The position numbers were made by a program, and so were the translations under genes. A stretch of DNA of 64,000 nt from Georgenia yuyongxinii (GTDB lineage Bacteria > Actinomycetota > Actinomycetes > Actinomycetales > Actinomycetaceae): contig NZ_CP040915.1 in the NCBI RefSeq assembly GCF_006352065.1, positions 806,001 to 870,000 of the forward strand. The letters are read 5' to 3'. Shown here piece by piece: positions 35,850-45,000 of this stretch. Numbering within the stretch: the stretch's first letter is position 1; each line of letters opens with the position of its first letter. The notes beneath the pieces are model-generated. The model ran no database searches. It was not told the origin of the DNA and saw only the letters and a list, made by a program, of their open reading frames with translations.

Positions 35850-36677
35850 TCACGAGGGCCGGCCGGTGAATCCCTCCATCGAGCGGTGCACGCCGAAGAC
35901 CTTGGCCATCCGGTCCCACGCACGCGACGGCAGCAGCCCCCGGGCGGCACGGGCCACGTGCACGGTGGGCGGGCTGATGACGTGCGCCCGGCCCGCCAGC
36001 AGCGCCCGCCAGGCCTGGTCCACCGCCCGCTCCGGCCGCAGCATCGGCGTGAGCAGCACCGACCGCACACCCTCGAACATGCCGGTAGAGACGTAGGAGG
36101 GGCTGAACGTCGTCACCCGCACGTGGGTGTGGCCGGCCTGCTCCAGCTCCAGCCGGAGCGTGTCCGACCAGCTCAGCAGCGCCGCCTTGGACGCCGCGTA
36201 CACGCTCATGCGCGGGTTCGGCACGATGCCGGCCGCCGAGGCGACGTTGAGCACCCGCTTGGGTCGCGCGGCGTCGGCGATCATGGCGGGCAGGAAGTGG
36301 GCGGCCAGCCGCATCGGGGCGAGGGTGTTGACCCGGAGCGTGTGCGCCGCCTCCGCCGGGTCCTGCTGCCAGAAGTAGCCGCTGGAGGTGATGACGCCGG
36401 CGTTGTTGACCAGCACGTCGACGGCACCGAGGTCGGCGAGGACGGCATGCGCGGCGGCGTCGAGCGCGGCGACGTCGTCGAGGTCGACGGCGTCCGTGCG
36501 CACCCGCAGGCCCGGCCGCGCGACCGCCGCTGCCACCTCCTGCAGCGCCGCGACGTCGCGACCCCACAGCACCAGCACGGCGGCCCCCTCGGCGGCGGCG
36601 CGTTCCGCGAACAACCGGCCCATGCCGCGCGTGGCGCCGGTGACGAGGACTCGCGCGCCGCGCACGGTGGGGCTCAT
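35850..36677 (-). CDS. Short-chain dehydrogenase/reductase
   Basis: A 275-residue SDR. The cofactor loop TGATRGMG is at about 14-21, NNAGV near 94, the catalytic Ser is in VASAAGIVPN, the Tyr-Lys pair is in SVYAASKAALLSW near 160, and PSYVSTGMF follows. The C-terminal 60 residues (VHVARAARGLLPSRAWDRMAK) resemble lipid-acting SDRs. ATG 36677 has GGAGAAGAG upstream. It converges with mntR, 16 bases between stops. The substrate is unknown. Confidence 0.9.
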   Translation of the reverse strand: MSPTVRGARVLVTGATRGMGRLFAERAAAEGAAVLVLWGRDVAALQEVAAAVARPGLRVRTDAVDLDDVAALDAAAHAVLADLGAVDVLVNNAGVITSSGYFWQQDPAEAAHTLRVNTLAPMRLAAHFLPAMIADAARPKRVLNVASAAGIVPNPRMSVYAASKAALLSWSDTLRLELEQAGHTHVRVTTFSPSYVSTGMFEGVRSVLLTPMLRPERAVDQAWRALLAGRAHVISPPTVHVARAARGLLPSRAWDRMAKVFGVHRSMEGFTGRPS

Positions 36678-36727
36678 GAGCTCTTCTCCGGGACCATGAC
36701 GCCCAGTATGGCCGCACGCCGGCCGGG

Positions 36728-37363
36728 TCAGGCCCGCGCGGCCACCGGCGCCCCGGCGGCGCTCTCGCGCACGAGGAGCCGGGCGGACAACGGGGCCAGC
36801 GCGACACCCATCAGGGCGAACATCATGATCCCGGACACGGCGTCGGGCGCCGCGAAGTCGGCGACCAGCGCGGCCACCAGCGTCAACGCCGCCCACCGCG
36901 GTGCCAGCCGTGTCCGCCACAGGGCGACGGCCAGGGCGAGGGTGCCCACGACGGTCGCCAGCAGCACCGGGACGATGAGCACGGCGAAGGACGGGGCCGT
37001 GAACATCGCCGCGGCGATCTCGGCCGCACCTGCCTGGTCAGGCTGGTGGGCGAGCGGGTACTGGGCCATCACGTAGGCGACGGGCCCGACGTGGAGCGCC
37101 CACCCCAGCGCCGCGACGACCGTCGCCGTGACGCCGAGCCGTGAGCCCCGGGCCCGGAACAGCCCGGTGAGCCCGAGGAGGGCGCCGGCAAAGCACAGGA
37201 ACGAGGCGAGGAGCAGCACGTTCGCACCCATCCAGCGGACGGGCTGCGCCTCGATCAGGGCGAGCTGGGTGGTGGCGTCAGCGGACGCCGGCAGCAGGAT
37301 CGTGCCGGCCAGGCCGGCGGCGGCGGCGGTGAGCAGGGCGACGGCGGTGCTTCGGCGTGACAT
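36728..37363 (-). CDS. Six-helix membrane protein of unknown function
   Basis: A 211-residue integral membrane protein with about six hydrophobic segments. The first (VALLTAAAAGLAGTILLPAS) resembles an uncleaved signal. No conserved motif is recognised; size and helix spacing recall DUF4386-type proteins. ATG 37363 is supported by GGAGG six bases upstream. It is divergent from the sensor kinase gene 158 bases away and may be its target, as is common for NarL-type systems with adjacent membrane proteins; that is inference. Confidence 0.75.
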   Translation of the reverse strand: MSRRSTAVALLTAAAAGLAGTILLPASADATTQLALIEAQPVRWMGANVLLLASFLCFAGALLGLTGLFRARGSRLGVTATVVAALGWALHVGPVAYVMAQYPLAHQPDQAGAAEIAAAMFTAPSFAVLIVPVLLATVVGTLALAVALWRTRLAPRWAALTLVAALVADFAAPDAVSGIMMFALMGVALAPLSARLLVRESAAGAPVAARA

Positions 37364-37521
37364 GTGGACCTCCGGGGAGCAGTGGTTGGTGCCGTTGACG
37401 CTAGGGACGGTCGGCGCCGGAATCATCGGAGGTGACGCCGAACCGCATACGAGCCTGCTCGTACGAGCCTCCTTCCCCGGGTCGACGCCGGGCGGGGCGG
37501 TGCGCCGCTACGGTTCGTGCC

Positions 37522-38706
37522 ATGACGGACGACGATGCCGGCGCCCTGGCGCAGTGGCTGAGGGCCCGGCCCCGCCTCGTGGATGTCACGATGGCCGCCG
37601 CCCTCGTCGCGCTCGGTACCGGGCAGGTGATGGCCGGCGGCGGCGGCGCGACGGCGCTGGTCGCCGCGGTCGCCATGACGGCGCCCGTCGCGTGGCGGCG
37701 CAGCCGGCCCCTGCTGGCCGTCCTGATCGGGTGGTCGGCCCTCTTCGTCCAGGAGGGCCTGGGCGCGGACATCACGAGCCAGGGCTACGCGGCCGTGATC
37801 GCGCTCATCGTCACCGTCTACTCGGTCGCCGCCCACGCCCCGCTCCGCCGGGCGCTTGTCGGCCTGGTCGCGGCTCTGGCCCTGGTGTGGGGCTCGATCC
37901 CGTTCGCCGCGTCCCAGACGGTGGCCGACTTCGCGTTCACCGGGCTGATCACGCTCGCGCCCTGGCTCGCCGGCCGGACCATCCGCGACCGGCAGCTGCG
38001 TATCACCGAGCTGCGACAGCTGGCCCGGGAGCTGGAGCACGAGCGGGAGGAGCGGGCCCGCGAGGCGAGAGAGGCGGAGCGCTCCCGCATCACCCGGGAG
38101 ATGCACGATGTGCTCGCGCACACGGTCAGCGTCGTGGTGGTCCAGCTCGGCGCCGTCGAGCGCATCGTGGAGTCCGATCCGGGCACGGCCCGCTCGGTGG
38201 TCGCCTCGGTGCGCGCCACCGCGAAGTCCGCGCTCGCCGAGCTGCGGTTCCTGCTGGGCCTCGATGGCGTCCCCGCCGCCGGGCCTCGTCCCTCTCTCGC
38301 CCGGCTCGGCGACCTTGCCGACGACATGCGCGCCGCCGGCGTGCCGCTCGAGCTCACGGTCAGAGGTTCGGTGGGCGGGCTGCCGCCGGCGGTCGACCTG
38401 GCCGCCTACCGGATCGTCCAGGAGTCCCTCACGAACGTCATGCGGCACGCCGCGGGTGCACCCACCCGGGCCCTCGTGGTGGTGGAGGAGGACGCCGTGC
38501 GCGTCACGGTCGAGGACGACGGTGCCACCCGGCCCGCGCCGCGTGCCCACCCGGCCGGGGCCCCCGAGCGGGCCGGCTACGGCCTGATCGGGATGGCGGA
38601 GCGGGCCAGGCTGTGCGGGGGCGACCTCGAGGCCGGACCCCGGCCGGGCGGCGGCTTCGGCGTTCGGGCGTGGCTGCCCCTGGTGCGGGCCGTGAGCGTC
38701 GCGTGA
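37522..38706 (+). CDS. Two-component sensor histidine kinase (NarL-system type)
   Basis: A 394-residue kinase with five or so N-terminal transmembrane helices and almost no extracellular loop. The dimerisation helix is SRITREMHDVLAHTVSVVVV near 191-210, with phospho-acceptor His in EMHDVLAH. The HATPase domain has N-box VQESLTNVMRHA and G-box GYGLIGMAERARLCGG. HisKA_3 kinases of this shape often sense membrane or envelope stress. TACGGT lies seven bases before the ATG, suggesting leaderless expression. It overlaps the regulator gene by four bases. Confidence 0.93.
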   Translation: MTDDDAGALAQWLRARPRLVDVTMAAALVALGTGQVMAGGGGATALVAAVAMTAPVAWRRSRPLLAVLIGWSALFVQEGLGADITSQGYAAVIALIVTVYSVAAHAPLRRALVGLVAALALVWGSIPFAASQTVADFAFTGLITLAPWLAGRTIRDRQLRITELRQLARELEHEREERAREAREAERSRITREMHDVLAHTVSVVVVQLGAVERIVESDPGTARSVVASVRATAKSALAELRFLLGLDGVPAAGPRPSLARLGDLADDMRAAGVPLELTVRGSVGGLPPAVDLAAYRIVQESLTNVMRHAAGAPTRALVVVEEDAVRVTVEDDGATRPAPRAHPAGAPERAGYGLIGMAERARLCGGDLEAGPRPGGGFGVRAWLPLVRAVSVA

Positions 38707-39362
38707 TCCGGATCGTGCTGGCCGACGACCAGTCGCTCGTGCGCGCCGGGTTCCGGCTCATCCTCGAGGCCGAGGGAGATCTCGAGGTCGTGGGCGAGAC
38801 CGCCGACGGGCGGCAGGCGGTCGCCGCCGCCCGCGAGCTCCGACCGGACCTCGTGCTCATGGACATCCGGATGCCCGTGCTCGACGGGATCGGTGCCACG
38901 CGTGAGCTGGCGAGGGCCGGCGTCACGTCGAAGGTCCTGGTGCTCACCACCTTCGACGACGATGCCCTCGTGCACGACGCGCTGCGCGCGGGCGCGAGCG
39001 GGTTCCTCCTCAAGGACGTGGACCCTCCCGACCTCGTCCATGCCTGCCGGACGGTCGTCCGTGACGAGGCGCTGCTCGCGCCGGCCATCACCCGGCGGCT
39101 CGTCGAACGATTCCTCGCCAGCCCGCCGCCGGGCCGCCCACCGACCGGGTTCTCCCGGCTGACGGCGCGCGAGCTGGAGGTGTTCACGTTGATGGCGCGG
39201 GGCCTGGACAACCAGGAGGTCGCCGACCGGCTGGTGATCTCCGCCACGACCGTGCGGACGCACATCACCCGCATCCTGGCCAAGCTCGGCCTGCGGGACC
39301 GGGTGCACGCCGTGGTCCTCGGCTACGAGTCCGGGCTGGTCCGTCCCGGCGATGGTGCCTGA
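38703..39362 (+). CDS. NarL/LuxR-family response regulator
   Basis: A 219-residue regulator. The receiver domain has acidic pocket LADDQ, phospho-acceptor Asp in LVLMDIRMPVLDG (about 53), Thr in VLVLTTFD and Lys in GFLLKDVDP. The C-terminal LuxR helix-turn-helix is LTARELEVFTLMARGLDNQE followed by VRTHITRILAKLGLRDR. GTG 38703 overlaps the kinase stop, so kinase and regulator are cotranslated and almost certainly cognate. Confidence 0.95.
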   Translation: MIRIVLADDQSLVRAGFRLILEAEGDLEVVGETADGRQAVAAARELRPDLVLMDIRMPVLDGIGATRELARAGVTSKVLVLTTFDDDALVHDALRAGASGFLLKDVDPPDLVHACRTVVRDEALLAPAITRRLVERFLASPPPGRPPTGFSRLTARELEVFTLMARGLDNQEVADRLVISATTVRTHITRILAKLGLRDRVHAVVLGYESGLVRPGDGA

Positions 39363-39365
39363 CGC

Positions 39366-41411
39366 TCAGATCCAGGTCGGCAGCCACATGTGGAGCCGCC
39401 AGCCCTCGTAGGAGATGGTCTGGCCGGTCCACACCGGCCAGAAGAATACGGCCACCGCGACCGCGAGCCCCACGACGACCCCCCACAGCACCCACGCCGC
39501 CGGGTTGAGGCGGGCGTCGCCGTCGTCGCTGACGAACAGCGCCGCGCGGGAAGGGTGCACCACCGGGCCGGTGTCGTCCTCCGTTGTGCCGGCACCGGGT
39601 ATCGCGCCGTCCGGTCTGCCTGCCTCCGGGCGGCCGCTGTCTGGGGGACGGCCCCTGCCGGGCGGGCGGACGCTGCCGGGCGGGCGGACGAGCCCCATGC
39701 CCCACCCGAGCACGAAGGTCAAAGCGAGCACCACGTACGGCACGAACGCCACCGCGTAGAACGTGAAGATGGTGCGGTGTGCGTAGCCGAGCCAGGGCAC
39801 GTACATGGCGCCGTAGCCGGCGAGGATCAGCCAGGCGCGCCAGTCGCGGCCGCGCACGGCCACGTAGACCACGGCCAGCAGCGCGGCCGCGGCGAGCCAC
39901 CAGATGACCGGGTTGCCCACGGCGAGGATGGCCTGGACGCAGCGCTGGGCCCCGCACGCCTCCGGTGGGGGAGCGGGATCGGGCCAGAACATCGAGGTCG
40001 GCCGCAGCTGCAGCAGCCACCCGGCCGGGTTGGCCTCGTAGGCGTGCTCGGAGTCGAGACCGTTGTGGAAGTCCCACATCACCAGGTGGTACTCCCACCA
40101 GGAGTTCACGGCGTCCGGCAGCCAGCCGCGTGGCACGGGCTCACCGCTGGCGCGCAGGTTGGCCGCCCACTGCCGGCGGTATGCCTGCGGGGTGGTGAAC
40201 CACGGGATCCACGTGGCCACGTAGATCAGGGCCGCGGTGGGCACGAGCGCGAGGAAGGCGGGCATGCCGCCGCGCAGGACGCCCGCAGCAGCCCACCGGC
40301 GCACGCCCACCGACCGGCGCGCGCAGGTGTCCCACACGAAGACCATGACCCCGAAGACGGCGACGGCGTACAGCCCCGACCACTTCACCCCGGTCGCCAG
40401 ACCGAGCGCGACGCCGGCGACCACCAGCCACCACCGCACCCCGAGCGGCGGCCCCCACAGGCCGTCGCCGTGGCCGTCGCCGTCGCCGTCGCCGTGGCCG
40501 TCGGCTCGGGCGCGGGCGCGGGCGACCCGATGCGCCAGCTGAGCCCGGCTCCAGTCCCGGTCGCGCACCACGCACCACAGGCCGACCAGCACCCAGAACA
40601 TGAGGAAGACGTCGAGCAGCGAGGTGCGCGACTCCGTCAGGTGGATCCCGTCGATCGCCAGGAGCAACCCGGCCGTGGTGCCCAGGAGGGCGGAGCCGAA
40701 CAGCCGGGTGGCCAGCCGGGCGAGGATGAGCACGGACAGCGTCCCGACGACGGCGGCAGCGAACCGCCACCCGGCGCCGTTGTCCGCCCCGAACAGCTTC
40801 AGCCCCGCGGCGATCATCCACTTGCCCACCGACGGGTGGACCACGTAGTCGGCGGTGGTGGACAGCCCGGAGTAGTCGCCGCGGGCGAACCCCGGGTTGC
40901 TCTCCTCGGCCCACTGGCCCTCGTAGCCGAGCGTGAGCAGCGAGTAGGCCTGCTTGACGTAGTAGGTCTCGTCGAAGATGAGCCGGCTCGGGTGGTTGAG
41001 ACCGGTCAGGCGCATCACGCCCGCGAGGACCGTGACGACCAGCGGCCCGAGCCAGCCCCACAGTGCGGCGGTCGGGTGGAGCCGGGCGCCGAGCGCCCGC
41101 AGGCCGAGGCGGGCGCGCAGAGAGTCCTCGAGGTCGCCCACGGTGGGTGGGCCGGGTGGTGGAGTGGCGTCGGGGCGCGCCGGTCCTGCCTCTTGGGCGG
41201 GGGTGTCGGGGCCCGGGCTGATGGAGGTGTCAGGCGGGGCAGCGGTGTCCCGAGGGGCAGCGGTGTCACCAGGGGCAGCGAGGGGCGCCCGGAAGCTGCG
41301 CCGCAGGACGGTGCGGGTGGTGGGGTGGTGTGACGCCTCGTCCGACGGCTCGGCGTCGTCCGGCTGGTCCCAGCCGGCGCCGCCTCCGGACTGAGGTGCG
41401 GACGTCGTCAC
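39366..41411 (-). CDS. pmt: Protein O-mannosyltransferase (dolichyl-phosphate-mannose type, GT39)
   Basis: A 681-residue polytopic enzyme. After a 110-residue acidic, Pro/Thr-rich cytoplasmic leader come about eleven membrane helices. The catalytic acidic pair is in [16 protein letters not shown]. The [18 protein letters not shown] and [17 protein letters not shown] blocks are typical of GT39. It transfers mannose from polyprenyl-phosphate-mannose to secreted Ser/Thr-rich proteins. A cytoplasmic loop has an Asp-Gly-His repeat ([14 protein letters not shown]) encoded by GCCGTC/GCCGTG tandem repeats at 40461-40504. GTG 41411 is preceded by TAGACT at six bases. Confidence 0.92.
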   Translation of the reverse strand: MTTSAPQSGGGAGWDQPDDAEPSDEASHHPTTRTVLRRSFRAPLAAPGDTAAPRDTAAPPDTSISPGPDTPAQEAGPARPDATPPPGPPTVGDLEDSLRARLGLRALGARLHPTAALWGWLGPLVVTVLAGVMRLTGLNHPSRLIFDETYYVKQAYSLLTLGYEGQWAEESNPGFARGDYSGLSTTADYVVHPSVGKWMIAAGLKLFGADNGAGWRFAAAVVGTLSVLILARLATRLFGSALLGTTAGLLLAIDGIHLTESRTSLLDVFLMFWVLVGLWCVVRDRDWSRAQLAHRVARARARADGHGDGDGDGHGDGLWGPPLGVRWWLVVAGVALGLATGVKWSGLYAVAVFGVMVFVWDTCARRSVGVRRWAAAGVLRGGMPAFLALVPTAALIYVATWIPWFTTPQAYRRQWAANLRASGEPVPRGWLPDAVNSWWEYHLVMWDFHNGLDSEHAYEANPAGWLLQLRPTSMFWPDPAPPPEACGAQRCVQAILAVGNPVIWWLAAAALLAVVYVAVRGRDWRAWLILAGYGAMYVPWLGYAHRTIFTFYAVAFVPYVVLALTFVLGWGMGLVRPPGSVRPPGRGRPPDSGRPEAGRPDGAIPGAGTTEDDTGPVVHPSRAALFVSDDGDARLNPAAWVLWGVVVGLAVAVAVFFWPVWTGQTISYEGWRLHMWLPTWI

Positions 41412-41417
41412 GCCGCG

Positions 41418-41423
41418 AGTCTA
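41418..41423 (-). promoter_or_regulatory. -10 hexamer of leaderless pmt promoter
   Basis: TAGACT on the minus strand ends six bases before the GTG at 41411, so the transcript should begin at or next to the start codon. There is no ribosome-binding sequence in between. Confidence 0.6.
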
Positions 41424-41554
41424 GGTGCCCGCGGAACCGTGGCCGGGTGCAACGTCCGGCACGGTGCGCCGTGGACCCGGCCGTGCGAGCGCCCGCGGGC
41501 TCTGGCCGGTCGGTGCGTGTGGCCGCGACCTGCCAGTGTGCACGCCCGGTGGGG

Positions 41555-41560
41555 GAGACT
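41555..41560 (+). promoter_or_regulatory. -10 hexamer candidate of rsmI
   Basis: GAGACT ends six bases before GTG 41567, the same spacing as at pmt on the other strand. The overlapping GGGGGAG could alternatively act as a ribosome site. Confidence 0.4.
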
Positions 41561-41566
41561 GGGCGC

Positions 41567-42607
41567 GTGAGCAGCGACGTCGAACCCGTCGAACCCGTCG
41601 GGCAGCATGGCGGGGACGTGCCCGAGCCGGATGTGCCGGAGCGGGACGAGCCTGACCGGGACGTCCCCGCGCCGGACATGCCCGACCGGGACGCCACCCC
41701 CGCGGGTGCAAATGCGGCGGACGCCGTGACTGACGAGCCCGACCCCGCCGACGCGCCGGCGCACCCGCCGACGATGGCCCCGGGCGTCATCCTGCTCGCC
41801 GCGACCCCCATCGGTGACGCCGCCGACGCCCCGCCCCGGCTGCGGCGGGCGCTGGCGGAAGCGGACCTGGTCGCCGCCGAGGACACCCGCCGGTTGCGCG
41901 CCCTCGCCGGGCGGTTGGGGGTGCGGGTCACCGGGCGGCTGTTGAGCTTTCACGAGCACAACGAGCACGAGCGTGCCCCGGACCTGGTGCGTGCCGCGCA
42001 GGACGGCGCGCGGGTGCTGGTGGTCTCCGATGCGGGCATGCCGTCCGTGTCGGACCCGGGCTACCGGCTGGTGCGCGTCGCCACCGATGCCGGAGTGAAG
42101 GTGAGTGTGGCACCCGGGCCCTCCGCTGTCCTGACCGCGCTGGCGATCTCCGGCCTGGCGACCGACCGGTTCTGCTTCGAGGGATTCGTGCCCCGCAAGG
42201 CGGGCGACCGGGCCCGGACCCTGGGGGCCCTGGCGGAGGAGCCGCGCACGATGGTCTTCTTCGAGTCGCCGCACCGCCTCGCCGGGACGCTGGCCGACAT
42301 GGCGCGCACGTTTGGCGCGGACCGGTCCGCGGCGGTGTGCCGGGAGCTGACCAAGACCTATGAGGAGGTGCGCCGGGACTCGCTAGCCGCGCTCGCGGAG
42401 TGGGCGGAGCCCGGTGTGCGCGGTGAGATCACCATCGTGGTCGCCGGCGCGCCACCCGTGGCAGCCCGCGCCGAGGACCACGTGGGCCAGGTCCTCGCCC
42501 TGACCGACGGCGGGGCCCGGCTCAAGGACGCGGCGGCCACGGTCGCCGCCCGGACCGGGCTGGGCAAGCGGGAGCTCTACCAGGCCGCGCTCGAGCGGCG
42601 GGGCTGA
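41567..42607 (+). CDS. rsmI: 16S rRNA 2'-O-ribose C1402 methyltransferase with acidic N-terminal extension
   Basis: A 346-residue protein. The RsmI domain starts only at about residue 70 ([20 protein letters not shown]) and contains [60 protein letters not shown] and [12 protein letters not shown], all standard. It methylates C1402 of 16S rRNA in the decoding centre using SAM. The first 69 residues are an unusual acidic, Pro-rich extension ([20 protein letters not shown]). They are kept because the GTG has both a GGGGGAG site and a -10 hexamer, while ATG 41774 has neither. Confidence 0.94.
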   Translation: MSSDVEPVEPVGQHGGDVPEPDVPERDEPDRDVPAPDMPDRDATPAGANAADAVTDEPDPADAPAHPPTMAPGVILLAATPIGDAADAPPRLRRALAEADLVAAEDTRRLRALAGRLGVRVTGRLLSFHEHNEHERAPDLVRAAQDGARVLVVSDAGMPSVSDPGYRLVRVATDAGVKVSVAPGPSAVLTALAISGLATDRFCFEGFVPRKAGDRARTLGALAEEPRTMVFFESPHRLAGTLADMARTFGADRSAAVCRELTKTYEEVRRDSLAALAEWAEPGVRGEITIVVAGAPPVAARAEDHVGQVLALTDGGARLKDAAATVAARTGLGKRELYQAALERRG

Positions 42608-42653
42608 ACGGGCTGGCCCCTCGTCAGGCCCTGGCTGGCGCTGCAGCTCATCG

Positions 42654-42719
42654 ACCGAGCGTTGTCGGGCCGAGCGAGGGTGGCCGGCCACCCTCGGTCG
42701 GCCCGAACACCATCGCTCG
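42654..42719. terminator. Large bidirectional hairpin between rsmI and pncA
   Basis: TCGGGCCGA (42665-42673), GC, then GAGGGTGGCC pair with GGCCACCCTC, GG, then TCGGCCCGA ending at 42706. That is 19 paired bases with one internal mismatch step and no loop spacer. GAGCG and CGCTC extend it with bulges. Between two convergent genes it most likely terminates both. Confidence 0.7.
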
Positions 42720-42786
42720 ATGATCGCCGTCGAGCCGGCGCGGTGGGACACCCGTACACGCACCACGGCGCGGGCGCCACGAGCGG

Positions 42787-43383
42787 TCAGGCCTGGCCGG
42801 ACTCCGCGAGCTCGACACCGGCCGCAGTCAGCTGCTCACGCGCCTGCGCGCCGAGCTCGGGGCTGACCGGCACCGTGAGGTCGGTGAAGACCCGGGTGTC
42901 CAGGCCGAGCCGGTGCGCGTCCAGCGCCGTCTCCTTCACGCAGTGCGACTCCACCAGCCCGACGACGTCGACCGCCCGGACCCCGGCGTCCTCCAGGATC
43001 TGCGCGAGGGTGCGCCCGTCGGCGTCGATCCCCTCGAAGCCGGAGTAGGCGGCCGCGTACATGCCCTTCTTCACGGAGGCGTCGAAGGTCATGCCGTGCA
43101 GCGCCGGGTGCAGCTCGGCCTCGGGGGTGCCGGCGACGCCGTGCGGCGGCCAGGTGTCCACGAAGTCGGGGGTCTCGGAGAAGTGGTCGCCCGGGTCGAT
43201 GTGCCAGTCCTGGGTGGTGACCACGGCGGCGTAGTCCCTGCGGTGCGCCCTGGCGTAGCGGGCGACCTTCTCGGAGACGGCGTTGGCGCCGGGCGACGGG
43301 AGTGCGCCGCCCTCGCAGAAGGTGGGCTGCACGTCGACGAGGATGAGCGCGCGCCGCGCGGGCTGGGCGTCCTGGGTGCTCAC
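42787..43383 (-). CDS. pncA: Nicotinamidase (isochorismatase-like)
   Basis: A 198-residue nicotinamidase, hydrolysing nicotinamide to nicotinate for NAD salvage. The catalytic triad is visible: Asp in ALILVDVQPTFCEGG (about 17), Lys in ASVKKGMYAAAYS and Cys in VGLVESHCVKETALDA (about 153). Metal ligands Asp and His lie in TTQDWHIDPGDHF. GTG 43383 has GGAGGAG upstream; the longer frame to 43536 crosses the promoter. It is divergent from the nucleotidyltransferase-TOPRIM gene, with about 130 bases between. Confidence 0.93.
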   Translation of the reverse strand: MSTQDAQPARRALILVDVQPTFCEGGALPSPGANAVSEKVARYARAHRRDYAAVVTTQDWHIDPGDHFSETPDFVDTWPPHGVAGTPEAELHPALHGMTFDASVKKGMYAAAYSGFEGIDADGRTLAQILEDAGVRAVDVVGLVESHCVKETALDAHRLGLDTRVFTDLTVPVSPELGAQAREQLTAAGVELAESGQA

Positions 43384-43513
43384 GTCGGTCTCCTCCGCGG
43401 GAAGGTCGGGTGGTCCTGCACCATTGTGGCAGCACGGGCCGCTGGCCCCGGCCCGCTCGACCTCGCCCGGCAGACGGCTGCCGGAAAATCGGTTGCCCGA
43501 GCAGGCCAGCGGT

Positions 43514-44968
43514 GTGACGCTGCGGTGCGTGCGCACCGGACTCGACCGGGTGGTCGCCTGGGCGCGGTCCGCGTTGGGCGGGTCGCTGCTCGGGGCCTAC
43601 CTGCACGGTTCCGCCGTCACCGGCGGCCTGCGGCCCGACAGCGACCTCGACCTGCTCGTTGTCACCGCGCGTCCGCTGTCCGCGGCCGAGCGCACCGAGC
43701 TCGTGGCGCTGCTGCTGCGCGTCTCGGGGCGCCGCGCCACCGAGGGGGCCGCACGGCCCCTCGACGTGACAGTGGTCGTCCGCGGCGACGTCGTGCCGTG
43801 GCGCCACCCGCCGGTGTGCGACCTGCAGTACGGCGAGTGGCTCCGCGATGACCTCGGGCGCGTGCCGGAGCGTCGCCAGGACGCCAACCTCGCCCTGGTC
43901 CTGGCGTCCCTGGTGCGCCGTTCCCAGCCGTTGGCCGGTCCGCCCGCCCGCACGCTGCTGGACCTCGTGCCGCCCGACGACGTGCGCCGGGCGATCCACG
44001 ACACCCTGCCACCCCTCCTCGGGAACCTCGTGGGTGACGAGCGCAACGTGCTGCTCACCCTGGCCCGGATGGTCACCACCCTCGAGACCGGGTCATTCGT
44101 CTCCAAGGACGCCGCGGCCGAGCACGTGCTGCCCGGGCTCCCGGCCGAGCTGCGCCCGACCCTGCGCCTCGCCGCGGCCGCGTACCGCGGCGAGGCCACC
44201 GACGACTGGTCCGTCCACGCCGGCGCTGCCCAGTCGCTCGCCGCCCACCTGACCCAGCGCATCGGGGCCGGGTCCGGGCCCCGCGTGATCGTGCTCGTGG
44301 AGGGCCCGAGTGATGCGGCCGTCGTCCGCACCTTGGCCCGGGCGCGCGGGATCACCACGGGCGACGGCGTCGAAGTGGTGCCCATGGGAGGCATCACGAA
44401 CGTGGGCCGCTTCCTCGACATGTTCGGGCTCGACGCCCCGGGCCGGGAGCTGCTCGGCCTGTGCGACGCTCCGGAGGAGCGGTTCGTCGTCCAGGCCCTG
44501 CGTGCGCACGGCGTACGGGTGGGCAGCCGAAAGGAGATGGCCGAGCACGGCTTTTTCGTCTGCGAGGCGGACCTCGAGCACGAGATGCTCCGGGCCGTGG
44601 GTACCGCCACTGTCGAGGGCGTGCTCGCCTCGCGCGGCGAGCTGGCACGGTTCCGGGCCTTCCAACGACAACCGGGGTGGCGCGGACGCTCGCTCCACGA
44701 CCAGCTCCACCGCTTCGCCGGCAGCGGCTCGGGCCGCAAGCCCAGCCTCACGGAGCACCTCGCCCAGCGACTGACCCCCGCCACCACACCGGAGCCCCTG
44801 GCCAGGCTTCTCGACCGCATCGAGCACCACGCGGTCTCGCGGCGCCCGAGCGGGCTGACCGGGCCGGCTGAGCGGGCCGTTGCCCAAGCGGCTATGGGCG
44901 AAGAGCAGGGCCGGCTCAACCGGCGGCGAGCACGGCTGGCTGAGCCGACGGAGAGGACGGCCGGCTGA
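43514..44968 (+). CDS. Nucleotidyltransferase-TOPRIM fusion protein
   Basis: A 484-residue continuous frame joining two unrelated enzymes. Residues 20-50 hold an aminoglycoside-adenylyltransferase-type motif, [20 protein letters not shown], with the Gly-Ser and Asp-x-Asp (44, 46) needed for nucleotidyl transfer. A DUF4111-like helical part follows ([20 protein letters not shown] near 175). From about 255 comes a TOPRIM domain: [14 protein letters not shown] with Glu263, GLCDAPEE with Asp318, VCEADLEHE with Asp353 and Glu355. OLD-like TOPRIM domains act on nucleic acids. Start is uncertain; GTG 43529 is an alternative. It precedes metG by 32 bases. Function is not known. Confidence 0.8.
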   Translation: MTLRCVRTGLDRVVAWARSALGGSLLGAYLHGSAVTGGLRPDSDLDLLVVTARPLSAAERTELVALLLRVSGRRATEGAARPLDVTVVVRGDVVPWRHPPVCDLQYGEWLRDDLGRVPERRQDANLALVLASLVRRSQPLAGPPARTLLDLVPPDDVRRAIHDTLPPLLGNLVGDERNVLLTLARMVTTLETGSFVSKDAAAEHVLPGLPAELRPTLRLAAAAYRGEATDDWSVHAGAAQSLAAHLTQRIGAGSGPRVIVLVEGPSDAAVVRTLARARGITTGDGVEVVPMGGITNVGRFLDMFGLDAPGRELLGLCDAPEERFVVQALRAHGVRVGSRKEMAEHGFFVCEADLEHEMLRAVGTATVEGVLASRGELARFRAFQRQPGWRGRSLHDQLHRFAGSGSGRKPSLTEHLAQRLTPATTPEPLARLLDRIEHHAVSRRPSGLTGPAERAVAQAAMGEEQGRLNRRRARLAEPTERTAG

Positions 44969-44988
44969 GCCGACGCACGGCCGCCAAC

Positions 44989-44994
44989 TACGCT
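44989..44994 (+). promoter_or_regulatory. -10 hexamer of leaderless metG promoter
   Basis: TACGCT ends six bases before the metG ATG, with no ribosome site between. The -35 region is poor. The pattern repeats elsewhere in this window. Confidence 0.5.
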
Positions 44995-45000
44995 GGCCCC

